Source: Algorimicrobium hallyeonense
Lineage (GTDB): Bacteria; Bacteroidota; Bacteroidia; Flavobacteriales; Flavobacteriaceae
Length of the DNA: 64,000 nt
Direction of reading: 5' to 3'
Assembly (NCBI RefSeq): GCF_042657385.1
Contig: NZ_JBHSLA010000003.1
Coordinates: forward strand, 310,001-374,000
The notes under the pieces are model-generated. The model was not told where the DNA came from. It made no database searches and saw nothing but the letters and a program-made list of their open reading frames with translations. Both the position numbers and the translations under genes were made by a program. This document shows, piece by piece, positions 16,317-24,399 of this stretch. Each line of letters begins with the position of its first letter. Position 1 is the first letter of the stretch.

Positions 16317-16349
16317 TGCGTTAATTTAATTTTTTTTTAGATTAACGCA
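16317..16349. promoter_or_regulatory. Perfect inverted repeat TGCGTTAAT-N15-ATTAACGCA
   Basis: TGCGTTAAT at 16317-16325 and ATTAACGCA at 16341-16349 are perfect inverted copies with a T-rich 15-bp spacer. They lie 114 bp before the PA2169-type gene. The half-site is the same TTAACGC(A) word seen upstream of other stress genes. There is no T tract after the second arm, so an operator is more likely than a terminator. Confidence 0.5.
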
Positions 16350-16462
16350 TTCTTATTTCTACACGTATCTTTATAATTGTAAGCACTTTAAGTTTTAAGG
16401 TGTGAGATGTGAAAAAGCAAGCATCTGTAAATAAATTGCTAAAAATTTAAAAACATATTATT

Positions 16463-16912
16463 ATGAACCCATACACAAAAGAAGTAGGAAGCAAATTAAA
16501 CGCCTTATTAGAAAAAAATTACGATGCTGAAAAAGGCTACAAAAAAGCAGCTGAAAACACCGATCACATTGCATTAAAAAACTTTTTCAACCGTAAAGCC
16601 GCTGAACGTTATGATTTTGGTCATCAATTAAAGGCTGAAATTAAAAATTATGGTCAGGAACCTGATAAAGGGGGAAGTGCAACTGGTACGGCACATAGAG
16701 CCTGGATGGATGTAAAAGCAGTTTTTTCAAGTGATAATGAAGAGTCCATGTTAGAAGAAGCCATTCGGGGAGAGAAAGCATCCGTGGAAGAATACGAAGA
16801 TGTGCTGAAAGAAACAGCTTTGCCAACATCAACCAGAGATTTAGTTTTAAATCAGAAAAATACGATTTGGCAAGAATTAAACACGATTAAAAAATTAGAA
16901 GATTTAAAATAA
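16463..16912 (+). CDS. PA2169-type four-helix-bundle (DUF2383) protein
   Basis: The 149-residue soluble, ferritin-like helical protein has the DUF2383/PA2169 pattern: KLNALLEKNYDAEKGYKKAAENTDH at the start, FNRKAAERYDFGHQLKAEI, then GTAHRAWMDVKAVFSSDNEESMLEEAIRGEKASVEEYEDVL. Repeated E/D-x2-Y and H residues could form a metal site, as in related four-helix bundles. Its role is unknown, and the family is frequently linked to stress and stationary phase. It is monocistronic, with the TTAACGCA inverted repeat upstream and a weak hairpin downstream. Confidence 0.85.
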   Translation: MNPYTKEVGSKLNALLEKNYDAEKGYKKAAENTDHIALKNFFNRKAAERYDFGHQLKAEIKNYGQEPDKGGSATGTAHRAWMDVKAVFSSDNEESMLEEAIRGEKASVEEYEDVLKETALPTSTRDLVLNQKNTIWQELNTIKKLEDLK

Positions 16913-16945
16913 TCTTCTATTAATTTTCTTTTAATCTAGCAATAA

Positions 16946-16980
16946 GAAGGGGTCTTTTTTTAAAGAGCCCTTTCTTTTTG
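16946..16980 (+). terminator. Probable terminator after PA2169-type gene
   Basis: AGAAGGGGTCTTT and AAAGAGCCCTTTCT form an imperfect stem (one bulged G) followed by TTTTT, about 34 bp after the stop codon. Confidence 0.65.
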
Positions 16981-17099
16981 AATCCTATTTGAGTTAAAAG
17001 CTATTCTGATTGAGCAAGGCTTAAGTATATTAAATCACGATATTTACATTGTAGAACGCTGATAGCCAGTTTTCTAATTAACCATTAAATACACAAATT

Positions 17100-17258
17100 A
17101 TGTTACGTTGGACAATTATTTTTATAGTATTAGCAATTATAGCTGGAATCTTTGGTTTTGGTGGAATAGCAGCAGGAGCTGCAGGAATTGCTAAAGTATT
17201 ATTCTTTATCTTTATTGTACTTTTTATTATTTCACTTATTCGTGGAAGAAAAGTATAA
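17100..17258 (+). CDS. DUF1328 (YtjA-like) small membrane protein
   Basis: ATG at 17100 to TAA at 17258 encodes 52 residues: MLRWTIIFIVLAIIAGIFGF, then GGIAAGAAGIAKVLFFIFIV and a basic end LIRGRKV. Two membrane helices separated by the GFGGIAAGAAGIAK loop are the DUF1328 signature, and the length is normal for the family. Members are general stress-induced small membrane proteins with unknown biochemistry. It is followed 34 bp later by a tiny lipoprotein gene, likely in the same transcript. Confidence 0.88.
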   Translation: MLRWTIIFIVLAIIAGIFGFGGIAAGAAGIAKVLFFIFIVLFIISLIRGRKV

Positions 17259-17292
17259 ATTATATTCTAATTAACAATTAAAACCAATTATT

Positions 17293-17451
17293 ATGAGAAA
17301 ATTCCTTTATGTTTTTTTAGTGGCATTCAGTATGTCGCTAGTATTGCCAAGTTGTAGAGAACAAAAAAATGATAGCATTGAAGATGTTGCGGATGATGTA
17401 GGAGATGCTGCTCAAGATGTAGCAGACGATGTAGAAGATGCTATTGATTAA
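17293..17451 (+). CDS. Tiny acidic lipoprotein with tandem repeats
   Basis: ATG at 17293 to TAA at 17451 encodes 52 residues. The N-terminus is a lipoprotein signal peptide (MRKFLYVFLVAFSMSLVLPSC, lipobox cysteine C21). The 31-residue mature part is very acidic and contains the tandem DVADDVGDAAQ / DVADDVEDAID, an 11-residue repeat expected to form an amphipathic helix like those of LEA or apolipoprotein segments. It probably sits on the periplasmic side of a membrane. Function is unknown. It lies between DUF1328 and a 107-aa conserved protein in the stress cluster. Confidence 0.75.
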   Translation: MRKFLYVFLVAFSMSLVLPSCREQKNDSIEDVADDVGDAAQDVADDVEDAID

Positions 17452-17565
17452 AATAATAGTACATATATTTTATTAAAACTACCAAAAGTCGTATTTTGGT
17501 TAGTAGTTAAAGCAGGTGTTTGCGTTTAGTGAATATCTGCTTTATTGTAATTTAAACTATATATT

Positions 17566-17889
17566 ATGAAACAAGAGCGAACAGAATTAAAGCATATACA
17601 AAAATATCAGGAACGTGGTTATACAAGTAGTTTTAGATGTGAAAATGGTTTTTTAGTTGAATTAACAAGTAAAAAGGGCTATCAACCGGAGCAAATTTTT
17701 ATAAAAAGAACGCAACGTTTTGAAGGGGTAAGTAACCCATCCGATATGTCTATTCTTTACGTGATAGAAACAGAAGATGGAAAAAAAGGACTAGTTACTG
17801 CTAGCTATGGAATAGATAGCGATACCGATTTAGATAGCTTTTTTAGAAAAATACCGGCAGAGAATGACCATTCTAATGACGTTATTTAA
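17566..17889 (+). CDS. Conserved hypothetical protein (107 aa)
   Basis: The soluble 107-residue protein starts with a charged helix (ELKHIQKYQERGYTSSFRCENG) followed by alternating strands, including QIFIKRTQRFEGVSNPSDMSILYVIETEDGKKGLVTASYG. It resembles a short Bacteroidota family often mislabelled 'phosphoribosylpyrophosphate synthetase' (RGYTxDF and RFEGxxxPxDxSIVYAI are the shared features, from memory). No PRPP-binding or catalytic motif is present, so that name should not be used. It is convergent with the ArsC-fold gene 8 bp away. Function is unknown. Confidence 0.65.
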   Translation: MKQERTELKHIQKYQERGYTSSFRCENGFLVELTSKKGYQPEQIFIKRTQRFEGVSNPSDMSILYVIETEDGKKGLVTASYGIDSDTDLDSFFRKIPAENDHSNDVI

Positions 17890-17896
17890 AATACCG

Positions 17897-18331
17897 TTAT
17901 TCAATAGGTGATCTGCCATCATCAGATTTCTCCTCTTTATCAAAATACTTGGAAATTTCTGAAGGTGTTTCAATAAAATGGAAGTTTTTACCATCCACTA
18001 AAATTGGACAGCGTAAACTGCTTGGATGATTTTGAAGAACTTTAATCCAATCATCTTCAGATAAAGATGCTTTATCTGTACTGTAGTTGTTTTTAAAATC
18101 GGGATGTTCTTGATTCACTAAACCGCCTAAAGAAGTGTTAAGATTGGTAGCAATTTCAGCCCATTGAGTTCCAGTTACTTTTGTTTTAGAAATATCAATT
18201 ACTAAAATACCACGATTAGAGCTGTTTACATAAGCATAAGCTTGTTGCCCTATTGAGGTTTCTGAATTATAATATAGTATCACTTTTCGGTTATTAGTTG
18301 CAATGGTTCCCATAGAATCTTCTTCTTTCAT
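17897..18331 (-). CDS. ArsC/Spx-fold protein lacking the catalytic cysteine
   Basis: The 144-residue protein has a thioredoxin-like ArsC pattern. The first strand VILYYNSETSIGQQAYAYV aligns with the ArsC active-site region YxNPxCSxSR, but the cysteine position is occupied by threonine. The later VTGTQWAEIATNL, a WIKVLQNHPSSLRCPILVDG segment (R-x-P-I motif) and a C-terminal hydrophilic tail complete the fold. Arsenate reduction is therefore unlikely, and a binding or regulatory role is possible. Translation may start at the internal ATG at 18313 (MGTIATNNRK). It diverges from trxB. Confidence 0.65.
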   Translation of the reverse strand: MKEEDSMGTIATNNRKVILYYNSETSIGQQAYAYVNSSNRGILVIDISKTKVTGTQWAEIATNLNTSLGGLVNQEHPDFKNNYSTDKASLSEDDWIKVLQNHPSSLRCPILVDGKNFHFIETPSEISKYFDKEEKSDDGRSPIE

Positions 18332-18528
18332 TTTTAGTGTAAATCTATTTGTAAAATGTTATGCAATATAACGTAATAAAATTAAATTTTAACTCGAATA
18401 GGGAAGGCTTTAGGACGTGTTAAGCTAAAAAAATGAGCTAAACGGTTTATACGCAAGCTGTATCAATAAAATTAATTGTTACATAATAACTTTTAATAAG
18501 TTTACTGTAAGGTTTCTACTAAAAATTC

Positions 18529-18536
18529 TACTTTTG
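18529..18536 (+). promoter_or_regulatory. -7 element of trxB promoter
   Basis: TACTTTTG matches TANNTTTG exactly, 24 bp before the trxB ATG. Confidence 0.5.
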
Positions 18537-18560
18537 TATTAATAAATTTACACGCACATT

Positions 18561-19541
18561 ATGTCTGAAACGATAGAAAAAGTAAAATGTTTAATAATAG
18601 GTTCTGGTCCTGCTGGTTATACAGCGGCTATTTATGCAGCCAGAGCAAATATGAAACCTGTTTTATACCAAGGAACGCAACCGGGTGGTCAGTTAACTAC
18701 TACAAATGAAGTTGAGAATTTTCCCGGTTATCCAGAAGGTATTACAGGTCCAGCTATGATGATGGAGCTACAGAAACAAGCTGAACGTTTTGAAACCGAC
18801 GTACGGGATGGTTGGGTAACGAAAGTTGATTTTTCTGGAGGTATACATAAAGTATGGGTCAATGACACCAAGGAAATTCACTGTGAAACCGTTATCATTT
18901 CTACAGGTGCTTCAGCGAAGTATTTAGGATTAGAATCTGAACAAAAATACTTAAAATTAGGTGGAGGTGTTTCGGCATGTGCTGTTTGCGATGGCTTTTT
19001 CTACAGAAATCACGAGGTGGTTATTGTTGGTGCAGGAGATAGTGCTTGCGAAGAAGCGCACTACTTATCTAAACTTTGTAAGAAAGTAACGATGTTGGTT
19101 AGACGTGATGAGTTTAGAGCTTCTAAAATCATGGCGGAACGCGTTAAGAAAACCGAAAATATTGAGATTTTATTCAATACCGAAACGGATGAGGTATTAG
19201 GAGATGGACAAGTGGTTACAGGTGTTCGCGTTTTTAACAATCAGACCAATGAGAAATTTGAAATTCCTGCAACAGGATTTTTTGTAGCTATTGGACACAA
19301 ACCTAACACAGATATTTTTAAAGACTTTCTAGAATTAGATGAAACGGGTTATATTATTAATGTACCTGGAACATCTAAAACAAATATTGAAGGTGTTTTT
19401 GTATCTGGTGATGCAGCAGATCATGTTTACAGACAAGCGGTTACAGCTGCTGGAACTGGTTGTATGGCGGCTTTAGATGCGGAACGTTGGTTGGCTGCTC
19501 AAGATGCCGATTTTGAAGTAAGCACATCTACATATAACTAA
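18561..19541 (+). CDS. trxB: Thioredoxin-disulfide reductase
   Basis: This 326-residue FAD enzyme transfers electrons from NADPH to thioredoxin in the cytosol. It has the FAD-binding GSGPAGYTAAIYAARA (residues 15-30), the redox-active C140-A-V-C143-D, the NADPH-binding VGAGDSACEEAHYL, and the C-terminal GVFVSGDAADHVYRQAVTAAGTG typical of low-molecular-weight TrxB. Length is slightly above the usual 310-320 because of a short tail. It is monocistronic, with an exact -7 box upstream and a strong terminator 20 bp after the stop codon. It fits the oxidative-stress theme of the flanking genes. Confidence 0.95.
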   Translation: MSETIEKVKCLIIGSGPAGYTAAIYAARANMKPVLYQGTQPGGQLTTTNEVENFPGYPEGITGPAMMMELQKQAERFETDVRDGWVTKVDFSGGIHKVWVNDTKEIHCETVIISTGASAKYLGLESEQKYLKLGGGVSACAVCDGFFYRNHEVVIVGAGDSACEEAHYLSKLCKKVTMLVRRDEFRASKIMAERVKKTENIEILFNTETDEVLGDGQVVTGVRVFNNQTNEKFEIPATGFFVAIGHKPNTDIFKDFLELDETGYIINVPGTSKTNIEGVFVSGDAADHVYRQAVTAAGTGCMAALDAERWLAAQDADFEVSTSTYN

Positions 19542-19560
19542 ATAACATAAAGATTTACAT

Positions 19561-19593
19561 AAAAAAAACCGAAGCAATTGCTTCGGTTTTTTT
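19561..19593 (+). terminator. Rho-independent terminator after trxB
   Basis: AAAACCGAAGC and GCTTCGGTTTT pair around AATT, with A8 and T7 runs. Confidence 0.9.
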
Positions 19594-19600
19594 GTGCTTT

Positions 19601-19620
19601 GTTTCTTTCAAAAAAGAAAC
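19601..19620. repeat. Perfect inverted repeat in the trxB-PspC intergenic space
   Basis: GTTTCTTT and AAAGAAAC pair around CAAA. It has no T tract of its own and may extend termination or be a short repeat. A smaller TGCC-GATA-GGCA inverted repeat at 19698-19709 resembles short GC-richer intergenic repeats of flavobacteria, but only one copy is present here. Confidence 0.35.
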
Positions 19621-19722
19621 ATATAAAGTGTTATAATAATAGAAATGATAATTTTTGATAAGGTGGTCATGATTGGTTGATTTTTTGATTGATTGAATGC
19701 CGATAGGCAGGATACCATGTTT

Positions 19723-21549
19723 TTAATTATTATCCGTTGTTATTTCTATACCGTTTTTATCAATATTTACTTTAACCTCCTCACTATTGGCTTTTATGCC
19801 GTCCTCATTGACTTCTAAACTGGAGTCGGTTGATTTGATTTGCACACCATTTTCGTCTATTCTAACACTAGAATTATCATCGTTAACATGTATGTTCACG
19901 TCAAAATCGTCTTCCGGACAATCTTCGCAAATAACACCGTCATTTATTATTTTTAAATAATGCTCTTCCATACCATTATCTAAAATGTCATTGTAATAGC
20001 TGGAGTTTCTATGAAAATTATACGTGTTGTCATCTGCATATAAGGTGCTTCCTTCCGGTAAATACACGGTTATTTCCACTTCTTGGTCGCTAAATTTATT
20101 GTCAATTGCCGTTGTTAAAAACGGATCTAAAATTAACGTGTTACCTTTTAATTCATACTGATAATTTATATTTTCGGCACGTTTTTTAGCTAAAAGAAAA
20201 TCGCTTCCATCGGCTTGTTTTTCAATGGTAACATAGGCTAATGAATCTCTTGTGGATTTTACAATTAAACGAATATCTGTTGAGTAAATAATTTTTTTAT
20301 TATTGTCATCATAAGCCAATCGCGTAGAATTACCATGTCTATTAAAGTTTTTGTTATAGGTAATACTCTCTGCCATTTTCACTACCAATGTATCATTAGC
20401 TGTAATTGGTAGTGTGTCTTTTTGGGATACGCTAGCATCAAAAGCGTGCTGTGTGGCTTGCTTAATACCAATAATAGTCAAACTAATTATGGCTACCAAC
20501 CAAATTCCTAATAGGGAAAATTTTGCAATATTTCCAATAGATTTTAGGTTGTTAATTAAAATTTTAAGTCCCAAATAAAAGACGAAAAAGAAAGGAATTC
20601 CAATAGCAAAAAAGAACAACATAGATACGAGCCAAATAGGAGTGTTAGCGGCATTGGCGGCATCTAATAATTCAAATCCTGGAATATGAATAATGTCGGT
20701 TACACCAACTGTTAGTAACCCAATAAGCAAGCTTATTAAGGTACCAGCTCCAATAATAATGAGAATAATACCTATAAACTTGGCTATCACTTTAAAGAAG
20801 AAAATAAAGATATTCCCAATAGCATCAAAAAAACTTTGTGAGCTTGATTTAATACTATTTCCATGCTTTTGAAAATTGACGTTTTTTGCGGCACCAGAAA
20901 CCGAATCGGAAACCGATTTAGCAGTACCTGACAAAGAATCACCTACATTTTTAGCAACATCAGAAACGTTATCAAAGCCATCTTTTATTTTTTTTTCAAT
21001 ATTACTAATGTTAACAGGCTCACCAGTCATGGTGAGCTTGTCCGCGGTTGTTTTGGCTTCAGGAATTAAAACCCATAATATAATATATAAGAATACACCC
21101 GTTCCAGCACCAAATATCAAGATAATCCATAATAAGCGAATCCAAATAGTATCAATGCCAAAATAATGTCCCAACCCAGCTGAAACTCCACCAATATAGG
21201 AATTTTCAGTATCTCTAAATAGTTTTTTATTTGGAGTTGATTTACGTTGATATGGGCTTTGTGGTTCGTCTTCAAAGATTTCATCATCAACCAAATAATC
21301 TTCTGGTTGTCCCATAATGGTAATAATATCTTCTACTTCTTTATTGCCAATAACCTGCTTATCATGTTTAATGCGCTCGCTAAACAATTCGGCAATACGC
21401 GCTTCAATATCTGAAATAATTTCAGAGCGTCCTTGAGAGTCGGTAAATGAACGTTTTATAGCCTCAAGATAGCGTTGTAATTTTAGGTATGCATCCTCAT
21501 CAATGTGGAAAAAAATACCTGCTAAATTTATGTTGACTGTTTTATTCAT
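19723..21549 (-). CDS. PspC domain-containing membrane protein
   Basis: The 608-residue protein begins with a soluble helical region of about 95 residues (IEARIAELFSERI, VEDIITIMGQPEDYL). A PspC domain follows at about residues 105-170 (KKLFRDTENSYIGGVSAGLGHYFGIDTIWIRLLWIILIF...). Further membrane helices lie at about 240-370. A long hydrophilic C-terminal region, beta-rich and with repeated VNIHVND/VRIDENGV-like strands, may be a shape- or adhesin-like domain on one side of the membrane. PspC proteins sense envelope stress. The start codon overlaps the stop of the PadR gene (TAATG), so translation is coupled and the pair is an operon. Confidence 0.87.
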   Translation of the reverse strand: MNKTVNINLAGIFFHIDEDAYLKLQRYLEAIKRSFTDSQGRSEIISDIEARIAELFSERIKHDKQVIGNKEVEDIITIMGQPEDYLVDDEIFEDEPQSPYQRKSTPNKKLFRDTENSYIGGVSAGLGHYFGIDTIWIRLLWIILIFGAGTGVFLYIILWVLIPEAKTTADKLTMTGEPVNISNIEKKIKDGFDNVSDVAKNVGDSLSGTAKSVSDSVSGAAKNVNFQKHGNSIKSSSQSFFDAIGNIFIFFFKVIAKFIGIILIIIGAGTLISLLIGLLTVGVTDIIHIPGFELLDAANAANTPIWLVSMLFFFAIGIPFFFVFYLGLKILINNLKSIGNIAKFSLLGIWLVAIISLTIIGIKQATQHAFDASVSQKDTLPITANDTLVVKMAESITYNKNFNRHGNSTRLAYDDNNKKIIYSTDIRLIVKSTRDSLAYVTIEKQADGSDFLLAKKRAENINYQYELKGNTLILDPFLTTAIDNKFSDQEVEITVYLPEGSTLYADDNTYNFHRNSSYYNDILDNGMEEHYLKIINDGVICEDCPEDDFDVNIHVNDDNSSVRIDENGVQIKSTDSSLEVNEDGIKANSEEVKVNIDKNGIEITTDNN

Positions 21550-21887
21550 TATTTCGTGTTTTTTTGACTGGTTACTATATTAACTGCATGTTGTAATTCG
21601 TTCCAAGTTGTGGTTAATTCATTTAAAAACAACTTGCCGGTTTCGGTGAGACCATAATATTTTCGTGGTGGTCCAGATGTAGATTCTTCCCAACGATAAT
21701 TAAGAAGTCCTGCGTTTTTAAGTCTGGTAAGCAACGGATATATGGTTCCTTCCACAACTAGTAATTTGGCATCTTTTAAAGTCTCTAAAATTTCGGCTAC
21801 ATAAGCGTCATCGTCTTTTAATACCGAAAGAATACAATACTCCAAAACACCTTTACGCATTTGAGCTTTTGTGTTTTCTATTTTCAT
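21549..21887 (-). CDS. PadR family transcriptional regulator
   Basis: The 112-residue protein is a PadR-type winged helix: AQMRKGVLEYCILSVLKDDDAYVAEILETLKDAKLLVVEGTIYPLLTRLKNAGLLNYRWEESTSGPPRKYYGLTETGKLFL, with a short C-terminal dimerisation helix, as in the small PadR subfamily. Such regulators usually repress the adjacent membrane-protein gene. Here the stop codon shares a base with the PspC gene start (TAATG), so it probably controls its own operon. The ligand is unknown. Confidence 0.9.
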   Translation of the reverse strand: MKIENTKAQMRKGVLEYCILSVLKDDDAYVAEILETLKDAKLLVVEGTIYPLLTRLKNAGLLNYRWEESTSGPPRKYYGLTETGKLFLNELTTTWNELQHAVNIVTSQKNTK

Positions 21888-22018
21888 ATGTGTCTTTTAA
21901 TTTTAATTAAGGCAAACCGCTTAAAGCGCGTTTCTCCTAATAATTTTTTTAAACTGTCCATTTTTTGATTGTTTATCTGCTGTAAAGCAGGATTGATTTA
22001 TTGATGAAATTATACTGA

Positions 22019-22465
22019 TTATTTTAAAAATTTAATGGTTAATGGATATTGAAATGCTTGGCCGTCTCTAGCAGATAATGCTGCCTTAACTATAAAAACT
22101 AGCTCTAAAATAAACCCAATAACAGCTAAAAATCCTAATCCACCCGTTATATAAAGTAGCGGTGAAGGTTTGGTTATACTAATATGAATACTATCAAACG
22201 TATTGATATCTAAAAAATCGAAACCGCTAATCAAATTAAAAATGAAAAAAGGAATAGTTACCATGCCAATAATTAATGCATACAATAAAATGCTTATCTG
22301 AAAATTAATAGCTTGCTTTCCATGCGCATCTACAAAGTCTGATTTGTCTTTATTCATGACCCATAAAACTAATGGGCCAATAAAATTTCCAAAAGGAATC
22401 AAGAACCTCGTAAAAGTGGACAGATGAATAAATGTGGCTAGATTTTTTTGGTGATTATCGATCAT
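22019..22465 (-). CDS. DUF4870 membrane protein
   Basis: The 148-residue protein has three or four hydrophobic segments (about residues 15-38, 52-76 and 105-135) and the DUF4870 features FLIPFGNFIGPLVLWVMNKDKSDFVDAHGKQAINFQIS and a C-terminal AALSARDGQAFQYPLTIKFLK. The family is of unknown function and related to Tic20-like folds. It lies 132 bp upstream of padR on the same strand, with an apparently empty spacer, and is commonly associated with PadR/PspC genes, so it may share the transcript. Confidence 0.85.
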   Translation of the reverse strand: MIDNHQKNLATFIHLSTFTRFLIPFGNFIGPLVLWVMNKDKSDFVDAHGKQAINFQISILLYALIIGMVTIPFFIFNLISGFDFLDINTFDSIHISITKPSPLLYITGGLGFLAVIGFILELVFIVKAALSARDGQAFQYPLTIKFLK

Positions 22466-22607
22466 TTTTAAAAGTATATAATAGTTTCTTATGCGAATAT
22501 ATATCTAAAGGAAGGTATTATGCAATGCAAAGTACTAAAAATTAACATAAAATTAACAAATAAGGATTCGTTTATTTTCGATATATTTATAAAAAAATAT
22601 ATACTAA

Positions 22608-23063
22608 ATGACTATTTCTCCTAGTAAACTCAATATGTTTCTAATGTTCAAGTTGCCAGCAGCTTACTTTACAGGCGTCAGAACAAAATCGTTAGATTCT
22701 GAACAATGCGTGGTAACAGTTAAGCATAAATGGATAAATCAAAATCCATTTAAATCTATGTTTTGGGCGGTTCAAGGTATGGCTGCCGAATTAACAACAG
22801 GAGCTTTGGTGATGCAAAAGATTAAAGCTAGTGGGAAAAACATTTCTATGTTGGTAGCATCAAACAATGCTAGTTTTTCAAAAAAAGCAACAGGACGCAT
22901 TACATTTATTTGCAAAGAAGGGCATAAGATAGATGAAGCCATAAAGCGAACTATTGAAACGGGAGAAGGACAAACCATTTGGATGCATGTGGTTGGAACT
23001 AATTCCGATAACATAGAAGTTTCACAATTTAATTTTGAATGGACTTTAAAGGTGAAAGGTTAG
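22608..23063 (+). CDS. DUF4442 hot-dog-fold protein
   Basis: The 151-residue protein has the DUF4442 hot-dog layout: a central helix AVQGMAAELTTGALVMQKI in WINQNPFKSMFWAVQG, then strands NISMLVASNNASFSKKATGRITFICKEG and a late EVSQFNFEWTLKVK. The family is related to thioesterases (PaaI-like), but this branch lacks a confirmed activity. It diverges from DUF4870 across 142 bp and stands alone. A role in acyl-CoA hydrolysis is an inference from fold only. Confidence 0.8.
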   Translation: MTISPSKLNMFLMFKLPAAYFTGVRTKSLDSEQCVVTVKHKWINQNPFKSMFWAVQGMAAELTTGALVMQKIKASGKNISMLVASNNASFSKKATGRITFICKEGHKIDEAIKRTIETGEGQTIWMHVVGTNSDNIEVSQFNFEWTLKVKG

Positions 23064-23182
23064 ATTTTAAAACAATATAACTGGTGTTATGTCAGGATTT
23101 TGGAACATACTTACTTTATAAAACTGTAACAATTATTGAAAATCAACTACCTATACTGTATCAATCTTAAAAATTTAAAATT

Positions 23183-23983
23183 ATGAATGCACACGAAATT
23201 GACTATGCCATATTTGGTGAAGAAATGCAATATGTTGAAATAGAACTAGACCCTCAAGAAGGCGTTGTTGCCGAAGCTGGGAGTTTTATGATGATGGATG
23301 ATGGCATTAAAATGGAAACTATTTTTGGAGATGGTTCTGCTAAAAACAAAGGGTTTATGGGTTCTATTTTAGGAGCTGGCAAGCGAATTCTTACTGGTGA
23401 AAGTTTATTTATGACCGCGTTCTATAATGATTTGGTGGGTAAAAAGCGTATCAGTTTTGCCTCGCCTTATCCTGGTAAAATTTTACCCATTGACTTAACA
23501 GCGTTTGGCGGTAAATTTATTTGCCAGAAGGATGCCTTTTTATGTGCAGCTAAAGGCGTTACTATTGGTATTGAATTTAGCAAGCGTTTAGGTCGTGGAC
23601 TTTTTGGTGGCGAAGGTTTCATTATGCAAAAGTTAGAAGGTGATGGTATGGCATTTGTGCATGCTGGAGGAACTATGGCGAAGCGTGTTTTACAGCCTGG
23701 GGAAATTTTGCGCGTGGATACAGGGTGTATTGTTGGTTTTACGCAAGGTGTTGATTATGATGTGGAATTTGTTGGAGGCATTAAAAACACCATTTTTGGA
23801 GGCGAAGGTTTATTCTTTGCTAAATTACAAGGTCCTGGAACCGTTTATATTCAGTCTTTACCGTTTAGCAGGTTAGCGGGCCGCGTCTTGGCATCAGCTC
23901 CACAAGGCGGCGGAAAAGATAAAGGTGAAGGTAGTATTTTAGGTGGTTTAGGTGATTTGTTAGATGGTGATAACCGGTTTTAA
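23183..23983 (+). CDS. TIGR00266/AIM24 family protein
   Basis: The 266-residue all-beta protein has AIM24 features: EIELDPQEGVVAEAGSFMMMDDGIKMET near the start, GESLFMTAF, YPGKILPIDL, GFIMQKLEGDGMAFVHAGGTM, LRVDTGCIVGFTQGVDYDVEFVGGIKNTIFGGEGLFFAKLQGPG, and a glycine-rich C-terminal tail. Family length is normal. The mitochondrial relative AIM24 affects membrane organisation; the bacterial role is unknown. It lies 119 bp after the DUF4442 gene with no visible terminator in between. The tail GGLGDLLDGDNRF is unusually glycine-rich but typical of the family. Confidence 0.87.
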   Translation: MNAHEIDYAIFGEEMQYVEIELDPQEGVVAEAGSFMMMDDGIKMETIFGDGSAKNKGFMGSILGAGKRILTGESLFMTAFYNDLVGKKRISFASPYPGKILPIDLTAFGGKFICQKDAFLCAAKGVTIGIEFSKRLGRGLFGGEGFIMQKLEGDGMAFVHAGGTMAKRVLQPGEILRVDTGCIVGFTQGVDYDVEFVGGIKNTIFGGEGLFFAKLQGPGTVYIQSLPFSRLAGRVLASAPQGGGKDKGEGSILGGLGDLLDGDNRF

Positions 23984-24055
23984 TCTTTTCAACAAGCTAT
24001 AAACAATTACCAATAAGTCGTAAAGTGATGTATAATAAGAGTTAACCTATTTTTT

Positions 24056-24070
24056 TAACGCATTTACAGT
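24056..24070. promoter_or_regulatory. TTAACGCATTTACAG element
   Basis: This single TTAACGCA word, with a degenerate ATGTTAAA partner about 13 bp downstream (24080-24087), lies 126 bp before the 65-aa protein gene. It shares its core with the elements at 6457, 11743, 14743 and 16317. Confidence is low because the second arm is imperfect. Confidence 0.25.
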
Positions 24071-24196
24071 TTTCTTTGATGTTAAAGTTTTGTTTACGTT
24101 TCAGAAGGGATGTCTTTTTTTACTATATTTATAGAAATCAAATAAGATATTATTGCCTATTAAAAAATCTACTTTTTAACCTAAAATTTTTAAGAA

Positions 24197-24394
24197 ATGG
24201 CCAGAGCAATGTTCGAGTACACGAAAACTGTACTCAATAAGGTGAGTTTTGATGCGACATTATTTTGCAGAGAAGTTCAAAAAGCCCTTCAAAGATTATT
24301 ACCTTATGAAATTGAAGAACTTAAGATTTATATTGAATCTTTAGTAAGGCAGAATCCAGATTTAGATCAGTGTTTAGTATACTTAAAAACATAA
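24197..24394 (+). CDS. Conserved hypothetical helical protein (65 aa)
   Basis: The 65-residue protein is all-helical: RAMFEYTKTVLNKVSFDATLFCREVQKALQRLLPYEIEELKIYIESLV, then a short tail QNPDLDQCLVYLKT. I recognise it only as a small conserved flavobacterial protein that often occurs in stress or redox gene neighbourhoods. There is no membrane segment and no signal peptide. The 213-bp leader contains a TTAACGCA word, and a strong hairpin shared with the convergent oxyR gene follows the stop codon. Function is unknown. Confidence 0.65.
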   Translation: MARAMFEYTKTVLNKVSFDATLFCREVQKALQRLLPYEIEELKIYIESLVRQNPDLDQCLVYLKT

Positions 24395-24399
24395 AATAG

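Noticed and set aside
17566..17889. Naming the 107-aa protein a phosphoribosylpyrophosphate synthetase
   Set aside because: The protein is about one third the length of such enzymes and has no PRPP or ATP-binding motif.
19698..19709. TGCC-GATA-GGCA as a copy of a flavobacterial intergenic repeat
   Set aside because: Only one copy is present and it is too short to support a repeat family from this window alone.
20876..21166. Open frame on the plus strand inside the PspC gene
   Set aside because: It is antisense to a convincing PspC-domain gene, has no recognisable protein features and no promoter.
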